This document shows, one piece after another, positions 26,809 to 34,881 of a stretch of 64,000 bases of DNA. Location: positions 1 to 64,000 of the forward strand of contig NZ_BMHV01000008.1 of the NCBI RefSeq assembly GCF_014641495.1, given 5' to 3'. The DNA comes from Terasakiella brassicae. Lineage in GTDB: Bacteria > Pseudomonadota > Alphaproteobacteria > Rhodospirillales > Terasakiellaceae. Numbering within the stretch: the first letter of the stretch is position 1; each line of letters opens with the position of its first letter. Under the pieces are notes generated by a model. That model was not told the origin of the DNA. It saw nothing but the letters and a program-made list of their open reading frames with translations, and did no database searches. Made by a program: the position numbers and the translations under genes.

Positions 26809-27489
26809 TTAAAGCAGACCTGTACTTTTGAAACTGTAATACCCTTTTCGACTGACGATGACATGGTCGTGGATTTCGATATTTAAAGGTCGGGCAATGG
26901 ATTTAATACGTTTGGTCATGTCGATATCGGCAGGGGAGGGAGATGTATCCCCGCTGGGATGGTTATGCACCATGATGAGGGCGGAGGCCTCCAGCTCCAG
27001 AGCGCGTTTTATGACTTCACGGGGGTAGACGGGGGTATGGTCAATGGTGCCGCGTTGTTGCAATTCGTCGGCAATCAGCACGTTTTTGCGATTAAGATAC
27101 AGCAGGCGAAACTGTTCCACCCCGTGATAGGCCATAGAAGCCCGGCAATAATCCAGCAGCATTTGCCATGACGATAGAACAGGCTTATTCATCACCTGTT
27201 CTTGTGCCAATCGGATGGCACCGGCTTGTGCGATTTTAAGGGCGCAGACGGCAGCCTCACCCAAACCGTCTTCCAGTCCCAGTGTGCGGGCATCAGCACT
27301 GATGACTTCGGCAAAACTGCCGAATGTGGTGATCAATCGTTTGGCAAGCGGCTTGACATCACCGCGTGGAATTGCGCCAAAAAGCAGAAGTTCAATGAGC
27401 TCATAATCGTGCAGGCTTTCGCTGCCGGTTTTCAGGAAACGGGCACGCAGGCGTTTACGATGACCAATGTAATGGGGCTTGTCACTCAC
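26809..27489 (-). CDS. radC: RadC family (JAB domain) protein
   Basis: The 226-residue protein has an N-terminal helix-hairpin-helix region (ELIELLLFGAIPRGDVKPLAKRL in pieces) and a C-terminal JAB/MPN domain. The metal motif is HNHPSGDTSPSPADID with an upstream Glu. RadC-like proteins look like metalloproteases but are not firmly tied to DNA repair despite the name. It lies between the map terminator and two small genes. Confidence 0.9.
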   Translation of the reverse strand: MSDKPHYIGHRKRLRARFLKTGSESLHDYELIELLLFGAIPRGDVKPLAKRLITTFGSFAEVISADARTLGLEDGLGEAAVCALKIAQAGAIRLAQEQVMNKPVLSSWQMLLDYCRASMAYHGVEQFRLLYLNRKNVLIADELQQRGTIDHTPVYPREVIKRALELEASALIMVHNHPSGDTSPSPADIDMTKRIKSIARPLNIEIHDHVIVSRKGYYSFKSTGLL

Positions 27490-27510
27490 TTTAAAGACCT
27501 CAAACAGACA

Positions 27511-27544
27511 TAAAAAACGATGCGAATTTTGTTCCGCATCGTTT
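27511..27544 (-). terminator. Rho-independent terminator after map
   Basis: Stem AAACGATGCG/CGCATCGTTT (27515-27524 with 27535-27544), followed on the minus strand by TTTTTTA. It lies 25 bases after the map stop and before radC, so radC must have its own promoter or rely on read-through. Confidence 0.82.
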
Positions 27545-27568
27545 CCTATGATCGGTCTTGAGGGATTT

Positions 27569-28363
27569 TTATTGATAAGGCGGTTTGTCCCAGCCTTTTT
27601 CCGACAAGGTAAAGATTTCGCACCCGTCTTTGGTCACGCCGATGGAATGTTCAAACTGTGCAGACAGGGAACGGTCGCGTGTGACAGCCGTCCAGCCATC
27701 GGACAGGATTTTGATATCGAATTTACCGGCATTGATCATCGGCTCGATGGTGAAGAACATACCTTCTTGCAGGACAGGACCATCATCGGGTTTGCCATCG
27801 GCGTAATGTAAAACATTGGGCGCATCATGGAAAACGCGGCCCAGACCATGCCCGCAAAAATCGCGCACAACCGAATATCGCTGGGCTTCGGCATGCATCT
27901 GGATGGCATGTCCAATGCGGTTCAGCGGCACGCCCGGTTTGACTTCTTTGATACCGAGCATGAGGCATTCATAGGTGATATCAATCAGTTTGTTGGCCCT
28001 GACCTTGGTCTTTCCAACGGGGAACATGCGCGATGTATCGCCGTACCAACCGTCCAGAATGGTGGTGACATCAATATTGACGATGTCGCCTTCGATCAGT
28101 TTTTTGTCACCCGGGATGCCGTGGCAGACCACATGGTTGATCGATGTGCAGATGGATTTTGGAAAGCCACGATAATTCAACGGTGCGCAAACAGCGCCGT
28201 GGTCGGTGATGAAATCATGGCACAGTTTGTCCAGTTCCCCGGTGGTCACCCCCGGTTTGACGTAAGGCGTAATGAAGTCGAGCGTCTGAGCGGCCAGCTT
28301 GCCTGACTTGCGCATGCCTTCGAAATCTTCGGGCTTATGAATTTTAATCGGTCCACGGGCCAA
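27569..28363 (-). CDS. map: type I methionine aminopeptidase
   Basis: MAP removes the N-terminal Met from new proteins. The 264-residue protein has all metal ligands: Asp in IVNIDVT, Asp in GDTSRMF, His in GHGLGRVFH, Glu in FTIEPMI and Glu in QFEHSIG, with the substrate His in NHVVCHGIP. The length fits type Ia. It follows sfsA by 71 bases on the minus strand. Confidence 0.96.
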   Translation of the reverse strand: MARGPIKIHKPEDFEGMRKSGKLAAQTLDFITPYVKPGVTTGELDKLCHDFITDHGAVCAPLNYRGFPKSICTSINHVVCHGIPGDKKLIEGDIVNIDVTTILDGWYGDTSRMFPVGKTKVRANKLIDITYECLMLGIKEVKPGVPLNRIGHAIQMHAEAQRYSVVRDFCGHGLGRVFHDAPNVLHYADGKPDDGPVLQEGMFFTIEPMINAGKFDIKILSDGWTAVTRDRSLSAQFEHSIGVTKDGCEIFTLSEKGWDKPPYQ

Positions 28364-28434
28364 TGTGCTTTTCCTTTATCTCTGGCGTTCTTCCAAACGG
28401 ATGGAGGTTCGCCTTTTATTTATTCCAAAATGCG

Positions 28435-29133
28435 TTAAAAGGCAACCGGCAGGGGGCTATCCACTTTAATCTCGTCTGTTTCAACGCAACATTGATAGCA
28501 AATAACTTCGACGCCGCGTTTGATTGCCGTCTTTAATTCTGCATCATAGGTCGGGTCGATATCACGTGCGATATCCATGATCTTACAATCCGGGCGTTGC
28601 ACCAGATAGAACATAACAGCGCGGTGGCCTTCTTCAACCATATCGCCCAGTTCGCGCAGATGTTTGGCCCCGCGTGAGGTCACGGCATCGGGAAAGTCAG
28701 CATTGTCTCCGCGTCGCAGGGTGACGTTTTTGACTTCGACATAACAGGTTGGTTTGGCGTCATCTTCCAGCAAAATATCAATGCGGGAATTTTGTCCGTA
28801 TTTGACTTCGCGGCGCAGAGTTGCGTAACCGGAAAGTTCCTGTACTTGACCCGCCAGAATGGCTTCTTCGACAATTTTGTTGGGATGGGCGGTATTGATG
28901 CCAACGTTCTGTCCGTCCACCTCGATAATTTCCCAGGTATATTTCAGTTTACGTTTGGGATTGTTGCTGGGCGACAACCAAACAGTCGAACCTGCCTCCT
29001 TGACCGAAAGCATGGATCCGGAATTGGCACAATGGGCGGTAACCACATCGCCGTTTTCCAGTTCCACATCCGCCATAAAACGTTTGTAGCGCTTGACCAG
29101 TTTGCCTTTAATCAGGTCTGTTTCAAACTTCAT
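28435..29133 (-). CDS. sfsA: SfsA family DNA/RNA nuclease homologue
   Basis: The 232-residue protein has the SfsA pattern: an N-terminal OB-like part (KRFMADVELENGDVVTAHCANSGSM in pieces) and a nuclease-like core with RIDILLEDDAKPTCYVEVKNV and FPDAVTSRGAKHLREL. SfsA was named for maltose-gene stimulation in E. coli, but its real role is unclear. Its ATG overlaps the stop of the upstream methyltransferase (ATGA), so they are coupled. Confidence 0.93.
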   Translation of the reverse strand: MKFETDLIKGKLVKRYKRFMADVELENGDVVTAHCANSGSMLSVKEAGSTVWLSPSNNPKRKLKYTWEIIEVDGQNVGINTAHPNKIVEEAILAGQVQELSGYATLRREVKYGQNSRIDILLEDDAKPTCYVEVKNVTLRRGDNADFPDAVTSRGAKHLRELGDMVEEGHRAVMFYLVQRPDCKIMDIARDIDPTYDAELKTAIKRGVEVICYQCCVETDEIKVDSPLPVAF

Positions 29134-30047
29134 TTGGTTTCTCCGGTCAAAACATGTTCGGGCACGCCAAGGGCATCTGCCAGACTTGTTGCTGCCGCAC
29201 CGGGTTTAAGGGGCTGGGGTTGGCTGGGGTCTGCTTTCCATGCGGTCAGAAACATAACCTGAAAAGTTGCCGGAATACGTCCGTCTGCGTCACGAAATTC
29301 GTCCATATAACGTTGCGCCGCCTTAAAGATCAGGCTGCGTTTGGTCAGGTTTTTGCGCCGTTCCAGAACCTTGTTGTTCTCGCCCATCCCTTTTAAATCT
29401 TTCATCAGTTTGAGCGGGTTTTCATAGGAAACGGTGATGGCATCGGCATCAACCACAGGCAGGGTAAAGCCTGCGCGTTGCAGCAACATACCCGCATCGC
29501 GGACATCGGCAAACGGCGAGATGCGCGGGCTAAGGCCGCCGTCGACCTCCATTTCCGCATCGCTGAGAGATTGGCGCAGTTCGCGCAAAGATTCAATGCC
29601 GAACATGGTGCCGATAAACAGGCCGTCCGGTTTTAAACAACGGTTGATTTGTAACAAGGTGCCGGGCAGGTCATTGACCCAATGCAGGCTGAGGTTCGAC
29701 ATGATCAGGTCAAACTTTCCAGCCGCAAAGGGAAGAAATTCTTCATCGGCAACAACGGAGGTTGCGCCTTTGTCCTTGGCGCGCCCAATCATGCCATCGG
29801 ATAGATCGCATTGGATCAACTGACCGATTTTACTGCGCCCGCTCATCAGTTCGGCAATTTCACCGCCATGACAGCCGATATCCAGTGCCAGCGGAAAATC
29901 GCGCACCACATCGTCGAGACGTTCACATAGGCGGTCTGCAACTTCTTTATGAAGAAAATCGAAATCCTGCCATGCGCGGGCCGCGCGGTTGCGGTGTTCG
30001 CGCACCATTTTGCGGTCAAAAACATTCATGATTTCGAGATCAGACAT
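29130..30047 (-). CDS. NDUFAF5-like SAM-dependent methyltransferase
   Basis: From the ATG at 30047 (MSDLEIMNVFDR) it has 305 residues; an in-frame start 13 codons upstream would add an untypical leader. SAM motif LDIGCHGGE, DLSDGMIG, and MSNLSLHWVNDLPG with LKPDGLFIG are present. The start MNVFDRKMVREHRNRAA and tail resemble the alphaproteobacterial relatives of mitochondrial NDUFAF5, which modifies an arginine in a complex I subunit. The BioC family is similar but less likely. It is divergent from comF. Confidence 0.85.
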   Translation of the reverse strand: MSDLEIMNVFDRKMVREHRNRAARAWQDFDFLHKEVADRLCERLDDVVRDFPLALDIGCHGGEIAELMSGRSKIGQLIQCDLSDGMIGRAKDKGATSVVADEEFLPFAAGKFDLIMSNLSLHWVNDLPGTLLQINRCLKPDGLFIGTMFGIESLRELRQSLSDAEMEVDGGLSPRISPFADVRDAGMLLQRAGFTLPVVDADAITVSYENPLKLMKDLKGMGENNKVLERRKNLTKRSLIFKAAQRYMDEFRDADGRIPATFQVMFLTAWKADPSQPQPLKPGAAATSLADALGVPEHVLTGETK

Positions 30048-30116
30048 AAAAAAAGCCCTCATGCGTTCATAGAGAATGCAACACATAAGCAGCTACACCT
30101 GTGAGGTCAAACCCAA

Positions 30117-30833
30117 ATGGCACCATTTTCAAAAGTTTTAGACCTTTTTTTGCCGCCCCGGTGCATTTCCTGTCAGAAAATCGTCCTTGATCCTTATACC
30201 CTTTGTCAGGATTGTTGGGAACAGGCCTGTTTTTTAAGTGCCCCCTGTTGCCGGATTTGTGGCTTGCCGTTTGAATTTGACGTTCCCGACAGTGCCCTGT
30301 GCCTGGATTGTGCATTATGTGCGCCACCATTTGCACAGGCGCGATCAGTTTTCCCCTATGACGATTTTTCCCGGGGGTTGATTTTGGCGTTTAAACATGG
30401 TGACCGGACCGATTTGGCCCCGGCTTTTGCGGGTTGGATGGTACAAAGTGCGGCGTCTTTGATCGAAGAATGTGATGTGGTGGTGCCGGTTCCCCTGCAT
30501 TGGCGCAGGTTGTTGAAACGGCGATATAATCAGGCGGCCTTGCTGGCCCTTGAAATATCAAAACGCAGTGCTTTAATCTATGAACCCGCCCTTTTAAAAC
30601 GTACCCGCCATACCCCTGTACAGGGTCATTTATCGCGGATGGCCCGGCAAAAAAATTTGCAAGGCGCTTTTCAGATCATTGGTGATATCGAAGGGATGCG
30701 TATTTTACTGGTCGATGATGTTATGACCACGGGTGCGACCGTTTTGGGCTGTACCAAAGCGTTATTAGGGGCAGGGGCCAAGGAGGTCCGTGTCGTTACA
30801 TTGGCCCGTGTGCTTCCTAATAAAACCGTTTAA
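30117..30833 (+). CDS. comF: ComF family phosphoribosyltransferase-like protein
   Basis: The 238-residue protein has an N-terminal zinc-finger region with paired cysteines (CISC, CQDC, CRIC, CLDC) and a C-terminal phosphoribosyltransferase domain with the PRPP loop LLVDDVMTTGATV. It is named from competence genes in Bacillus and Haemophilus, where it aids DNA uptake; in alphaproteobacteria its role is less clear. It is divergently paired with the NDUFAF5-like gene, an arrangement common in this class. Confidence 0.92.
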   Translation: MAPFSKVLDLFLPPRCISCQKIVLDPYTLCQDCWEQACFLSAPCCRICGLPFEFDVPDSALCLDCALCAPPFAQARSVFPYDDFSRGLILAFKHGDRTDLAPAFAGWMVQSAASLIEECDVVVPVPLHWRRLLKRRYNQAALLALEISKRSALIYEPALLKRTRHTPVQGHLSRMARQKNLQGAFQIIGDIEGMRILLVDDVMTTGATVLGCTKALLGAGAKEVRVVTLARVLPNKTV

Positions 30834-30942
30834 GCAAACTGGACCGCTTTTCGCATCTCTTCAATCACGCGAACTTGATCTGGCAAAAGTTGTCAATGAT
30901 GCTATATCAGATACACAAACAGACCAAGATACAGAGATACGA

Positions 30943-31200
30943 ATGACTAAAATCGAAATATATACGACCCGCACGTGTCCTTATTGCCTGCGCGCCAAGG
31001 CGTTGTTGCAGGAAAAGGGTGTGGGATATAAAGAAATTGATGTAAACTCCGCGCCGAATTTGCGACAGGATATGATGAAGCGGGCCAACGGGGGCTATAC
31101 CGTTCCGCAGATTTTTATCAATGATGAACATATCGGCGGGTGTGATGAAATGTATGCATTGGACCGCGCCGGAAAACTGGACCCGAAATTGGCCTCATAA
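30943..31200 (+). CDS. grxC: glutaredoxin 3
   Basis: The 85-residue dithiol glutaredoxin has the active site CPYC at 12-15, cis-proline motif YTVPQIFIN and GGCDEMYALD for glutathione binding. The ATG at 30943 gives the standard length; earlier in-frame starts read back through the comF end. It lies eight bases before the amidase gene, so they are co-transcribed, and both act on glutathione or related thiols. Confidence 0.95.
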   Translation: MTKIEIYTTRTCPYCLRAKALLQEKGVGYKEIDVNSAPNLRQDMMKRANGGYTVPQIFINDEHIGGCDEMYALDRAGKLDPKLAS

Positions 31201-31207
31201 AAGGTGA

Positions 31208-32044
31208 ATGAAGAAAATGACGTTATTCAAAGCCGCCTGTGTACAGGTAAATGCCAGCAATGATATGGATACCAATATTGCCAAAGCTGGCGATATGGTA
31301 CGCGAAGCAGCAGCGCAAGGCGCGCACCTGATTTGCCTGCCGGAAAATGTTGCCATGATGGAATTCGGCGGTGAAAACGTTATTGCGAAATCTTATCCGC
31401 AAGCCGAACACCCCGGCCTGAGTGCCTTTCGTGATTTAGCCGTTGAAACGAAAAGCTGGATTTTAATCGGGTCACTCGCCGTCCGTTTGGAAAATGGCAA
31501 AGTCGCCAACCGCTGTTTTTTGCTGAATGATCAGGGCGAAATTGTCGGGCAATACGATAAAATTCATCTGTTCGATGTGGATCTGGCCGGTGGCGAAAGC
31601 TATCGGGAATCCAACACATTTGATGGTGGGGATCGTGCGGTTCTGGCGCAAACCCCGTGGGGTCCACTGGGCATGAGCATTTGCTACGATGTCCGTTTCC
31701 CTCATCTTTATCGCGATTATGCACAGGCGGGGGCCAATATTATTACGGTTCCTGCCGCTTTCACCAAGCAAACGGGCGAGGCTCATTGGAAAGTCCTTTT
31801 GCGTGCACGCGCCATTGAAACAGGCTGCTACGTGATTGCACCCGGGCAGTGTGGGGAGCATAAAGGGGGCCGCCAAACATACGGGCATTCGCTGATCATC
31901 AACCCGTGGGGCGAAGTTTTGGCTGAAGGGGCAGATGAACCATGTGTGTTGATTGCCGATATTGATGTGGATGCGGTGGCGGCAACGCGCGGGAAAATTC
32001 CATCCTTAAAACATGATCGTGCCTATCAATTGGATCGGTCTTAA
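31208..32044 (+). CDS. carbon-nitrogen hydrolase, Nit1-like (deaminated glutathione amidase type)
   Basis: The 278-residue nitrilase-fold enzyme has the catalytic triad: Glu in LICLPENVA, Lys in YDKIHLFDVD and Cys in SICYDVRFPHLY. The DVDLAGGESYRES segment is typical of the Nit1/YbeM group, which clears deaminated glutathione. Its position right after grxC supports that role. Its last four bases overlap the opposing cyclase gene. Confidence 0.88.
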   Translation: MKKMTLFKAACVQVNASNDMDTNIAKAGDMVREAAAQGAHLICLPENVAMMEFGGENVIAKSYPQAEHPGLSAFRDLAVETKSWILIGSLAVRLENGKVANRCFLLNDQGEIVGQYDKIHLFDVDLAGGESYRESNTFDGGDRAVLAQTPWGPLGMSICYDVRFPHLYRDYAQAGANIITVPAAFTKQTGEAHWKVLLRARAIETGCYVIAPGQCGEHKGGRQTYGHSLIINPWGEVLAEGADEPCVLIADIDVDAVAATRGKIPSLKHDRAYQLDRS

Positions 32045-34044
32045 TCTGCCTGTTTTGTTTTATCTGGCGTAGGTTCTGCAGGGGCGTTGTCTGCGGGTGT
32101 TTGTGCCGGTTTTGCCTTGGGCGGGGTCATTGGAAAACCCATATTGAACCCCGTGTCCTGTTTTTTAGCGGGCTTGAGGACATGAACGCTCATGTCCGGG
32201 GCGATACCTTCTATGCTGACAGGTGCGCTGAGGTGCGCAGGAAAGTTTTCTTCGTCATCTGTCTCACCTTCTTGCGGGGGAATGACTTCCTCTAGATGAA
32301 TGTCCTCATAGGTAAGGGGCGGTGCTTTCCAGTCCAGCAGATAGATCGGTTGCGGCTGTTCAAACCCTTTTAATTTTTGCAGGCCCTGATCCATAAAGGT
32401 ATAAACCGGCTGATCACCAAAGACATCTTTTAGATCTTGGGAGATTGCAATCTGATTACCTTCTGCTTTGTTACAAATGCGTGCTGCCAACTGAACGGCA
32501 GAACCAAACAAGTCGTTATTCTTTTTAATCGGTTCCCCCATATGTAAGCCGATCCTCAGTTGGAAGGGGAATTCCGGGTTGGCGTTGTTATTGCCTTCTA
32601 CGCGTTTTTGAATTTCGATGGCTGCTTGTAAAGCCAGATCGCAATCCTGAAACGATGCCATGATGCCGTCCCCAAGATGTTTGACTTCCTTACCTTCAAA
32701 ATTGGTCAGGGCGGTTCGAACGGTAAGGTCATGGTTTCTCAAGGCTTCTTGTGCCGCGTAGTCCCCATGTTTTGTGGCCAGATCGGTGGAACCGACCATG
32801 TCGGTAAACATAATGGTTAACAAATTGGGGTTTTGTGGCATTTCCTGAGCAGGTTTCCAATTGACCCATTCTTCCATGACGGAGCGAATATAAAGCGGTG
32901 CCGATTGATCACCATCAGCGAACCGGGCAGCGATTTTTCCGCTTGCTTCAAACAAAGCCAAATGACGGGGATGTTGCAGGTGTTTTTCGTATTCTTCTTC
33001 AAACCGTTGGGCCTGATCGGGTTTGGCCCCTAACATCTCGATAATACGGTGCAGGATGACTTGTGTTTCGTCTGCGCGCAGGTTGTGGTCTTTGGCCAGC
33101 CGCAAAACCGCTCCGGTCATAAACATGTTGAGCCCGAACCTGTTCAGGTTTTCCATACCGCTGTCCGGACCTTTCAGGGCACCGAGGCAGGTTCCTAAAA
33201 AGTTGATCAGAAACATTTTCTGTTGCTGGGCTTCTTGTGATAATTCGACTTCGCCCTGTGTCGGCGGGGCGGTTTCTTCGGTCGCAGGATTTAAGTCAAA
33301 AATATTAAATTCTTCATCCTGTTTTTCCGTTTCCTGCAGGATGACGACAGGTTTGACCTTGTCAATTGCTTCTGCCGCTTTGGCCATGTCGCGTGAAATC
33401 TTGGTCGGTTCCGGTGGTGTTGCCTTGCGGATACGTTTTTTGAAAATATTCAGGTCGAAACGGTTGGTGTAATGGGCATAGCTGGAACTGGCCGCAATCA
33501 TAAACACCAGTGCGAACATCCCCATCAGCAGGAATTTCTGAATACTGTCGGCCTGAGAAATATCAAAGGCGCGAATAAGCAGGTATAACATTGCCGTTGC
33601 GGCCCCACCGGCCCCGGCACCGATGCCGATAATCGTCAGCCAGATGCCCAGAAACATCGGGGCGGAAACTTTGGCCTTAGGGGCCGTTTGCAGATCTTCG
33701 GAACTGTCCAGATACATGTCTATATCTTCATTCAGATATCCGACACGCCCGTTACTGGAAACCGCAATATTGGCCCAACTGTTTGCACGCTTGGTTTTGG
33801 CAATTTTGTCTACATCGGAAGGGCTGATCCCATTTTTATAGATCAGGCGTTCTTCGTGACGTCCGGTTCTGGGGTTGTAGTCTTCCAGAACAACGCGCAC
33901 GGGATAGGCTTTTTTTTCAAGGCCCAAATCCTTGGCTTCGCGAACGGCGAGGATGCGTTCGTGATAAGGGTATCGGGCATGGACTTGCCAGCGCCCGCTT
34001 ATATAAATCTGGACCTCATAGGTCTGATTGTCGTTTGTACCCAT
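32041..34044 (-). CDS. class III adenylate/guanylate cyclase, membrane-bound
   Basis: The 667-residue protein has an N-terminal soluble domain (about 1-115, EVQIYISGRWQVHARYP) and two membrane segments (about 130-160 and 165-190). A linker and helical region follow, then a cyclase domain at about 403-560 with the metal Asp in MFTDMVGSTDLA and KHLGDGIMASF. The tail is Pro/Glu-rich. It makes a cyclic nucleotide, probably cAMP. The N-terminal domain, seen with cyclases in related bacteria, may be its sensor. It is transcribed after the gene at 34158, 113 bases away. Confidence 0.85.
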   Translation of the reverse strand: MGTNDNQTYEVQIYISGRWQVHARYPYHERILAVREAKDLGLEKKAYPVRVVLEDYNPRTGRHEERLIYKNGISPSDVDKIAKTKRANSWANIAVSSNGRVGYLNEDIDMYLDSSEDLQTAPKAKVSAPMFLGIWLTIIGIGAGAGGAATAMLYLLIRAFDISQADSIQKFLLMGMFALVFMIAASSSYAHYTNRFDLNIFKKRIRKATPPEPTKISRDMAKAAEAIDKVKPVVILQETEKQDEEFNIFDLNPATEETAPPTQGEVELSQEAQQQKMFLINFLGTCLGALKGPDSGMENLNRFGLNMFMTGAVLRLAKDHNLRADETQVILHRIIEMLGAKPDQAQRFEEEYEKHLQHPRHLALFEASGKIAARFADGDQSAPLYIRSVMEEWVNWKPAQEMPQNPNLLTIMFTDMVGSTDLATKHGDYAAQEALRNHDLTVRTALTNFEGKEVKHLGDGIMASFQDCDLALQAAIEIQKRVEGNNNANPEFPFQLRIGLHMGEPIKKNNDLFGSAVQLAARICNKAEGNQIAISQDLKDVFGDQPVYTFMDQGLQKLKGFEQPQPIYLLDWKAPPLTYEDIHLEEVIPPQEGETDDEENFPAHLSAPVSIEGIAPDMSVHVLKPAKKQDTGFNMGFPMTPPKAKPAQTPADNAPAEPTPDKTKQAD

Positions 34045-34157
34045 TATGAAACCTCGCTACTACTTTAGTAGCATGGACTAAGAAACACCGAAAGAAAAGA
34101 CTGACATGCGTTTAAGTATGAAAAAGCTGAATGTTTGAAGGATATAAGATGGTTGGC

Positions 34158-34679
34158 CTAATTGAACAAGGCATCGATATCGCTTTGATCCATCGTAACC
34201 TGACTTTCGTTTTCCGTTTCCCCGCTGAGATCGGCGGTGCCGTGAATAATGGCGCTTAGGCGGTCTTGAAGGCGGTGAATTTCCTGTGCCGATTCGCTGA
34301 CTTTAAAACGTAAATATTCCATATCGCCAGTGGCCAGTGCCTCTTCAGCATCTACAATGGCCTGAAAAATATTCATATCGACAAGGGCGATGGTATCTTC
34401 AAAAGCTTGTTTATAAAGCGGGGGAACATGATCGTAGACTTCAATGGCGAGATCTTTATCCGCAATGGTACTGTCGCGAAAATGATCTTTATAGGGTTTG
34501 GGTTGCCATTCTTTGACCATATCCAGACAATCGGGCATGTCCGGCAACATATCGATCATCATAACAACTTCGTTGAAGTGGTTCAGATAATCTGTCGCCA
34601 GCAGTGTTTCTTCACTGATATTGGTGCCCTTGACCTTTTCCTGATAGGCCGCAAATTCTGGGCTCAAGCCCTCCGTCAC
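34158..34679 (-). CDS. hypothetical helical protein with CheY-target-like C-terminus
   Basis: I do not recognise this 173-residue, acidic, mostly helical protein. Its end reads TMDQSDIDALFN, which resembles the short peptide found at the N-terminus of FliM (sQ-[DE]-IDALL) and, more loosely, at the CheZ C-terminus, both of which bind phosphorylated CheY. No chemotaxis gene lies nearby. It precedes the cyclase gene on the same strand. It may be a response-regulator partner or phosphatase; this is inference from the tail alone. Confidence 0.7.
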   Translation of the reverse strand: MTEGLSPEFAAYQEKVKGTNISEETLLATDYLNHFNEVVMMIDMLPDMPDCLDMVKEWQPKPYKDHFRDSTIADKDLAIEVYDHVPPLYKQAFEDTIALVDMNIFQAIVDAEEALATGDMEYLRFKVSESAQEIHRLQDRLSAIIHGTADLSGETENESQVTMDQSDIDALFN

Positions 34680-34881
34680 TCTTTAGTCCTCTCGGTTATC
34701 CGTTTATTATTCTCTGGTTATTGCTTCAATTATTTTTTAAACCACCGTTATTATAAATACAAATGTATAAACAACATACAAGTTTTAAAGTGCAAAGATG
34801 GGTGAAAAATCAAAGGAACACTTGAGAAAGTGCCAATAATTTTGCATTCTCCCCGTCTTCGATAAAAATAGGACAAAAAAG
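34680..34881. promoter_or_regulatory. divergent region before cimA
   Basis: This 202-base AT-rich gap separates the minus-strand gene at 34158 from cimA. It must hold promoters for both. AGGACA at about 34871-34876 is the likely cimA ribosome-binding site. No attenuator-like leader peptide or terminator was seen. Confidence 0.35.
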
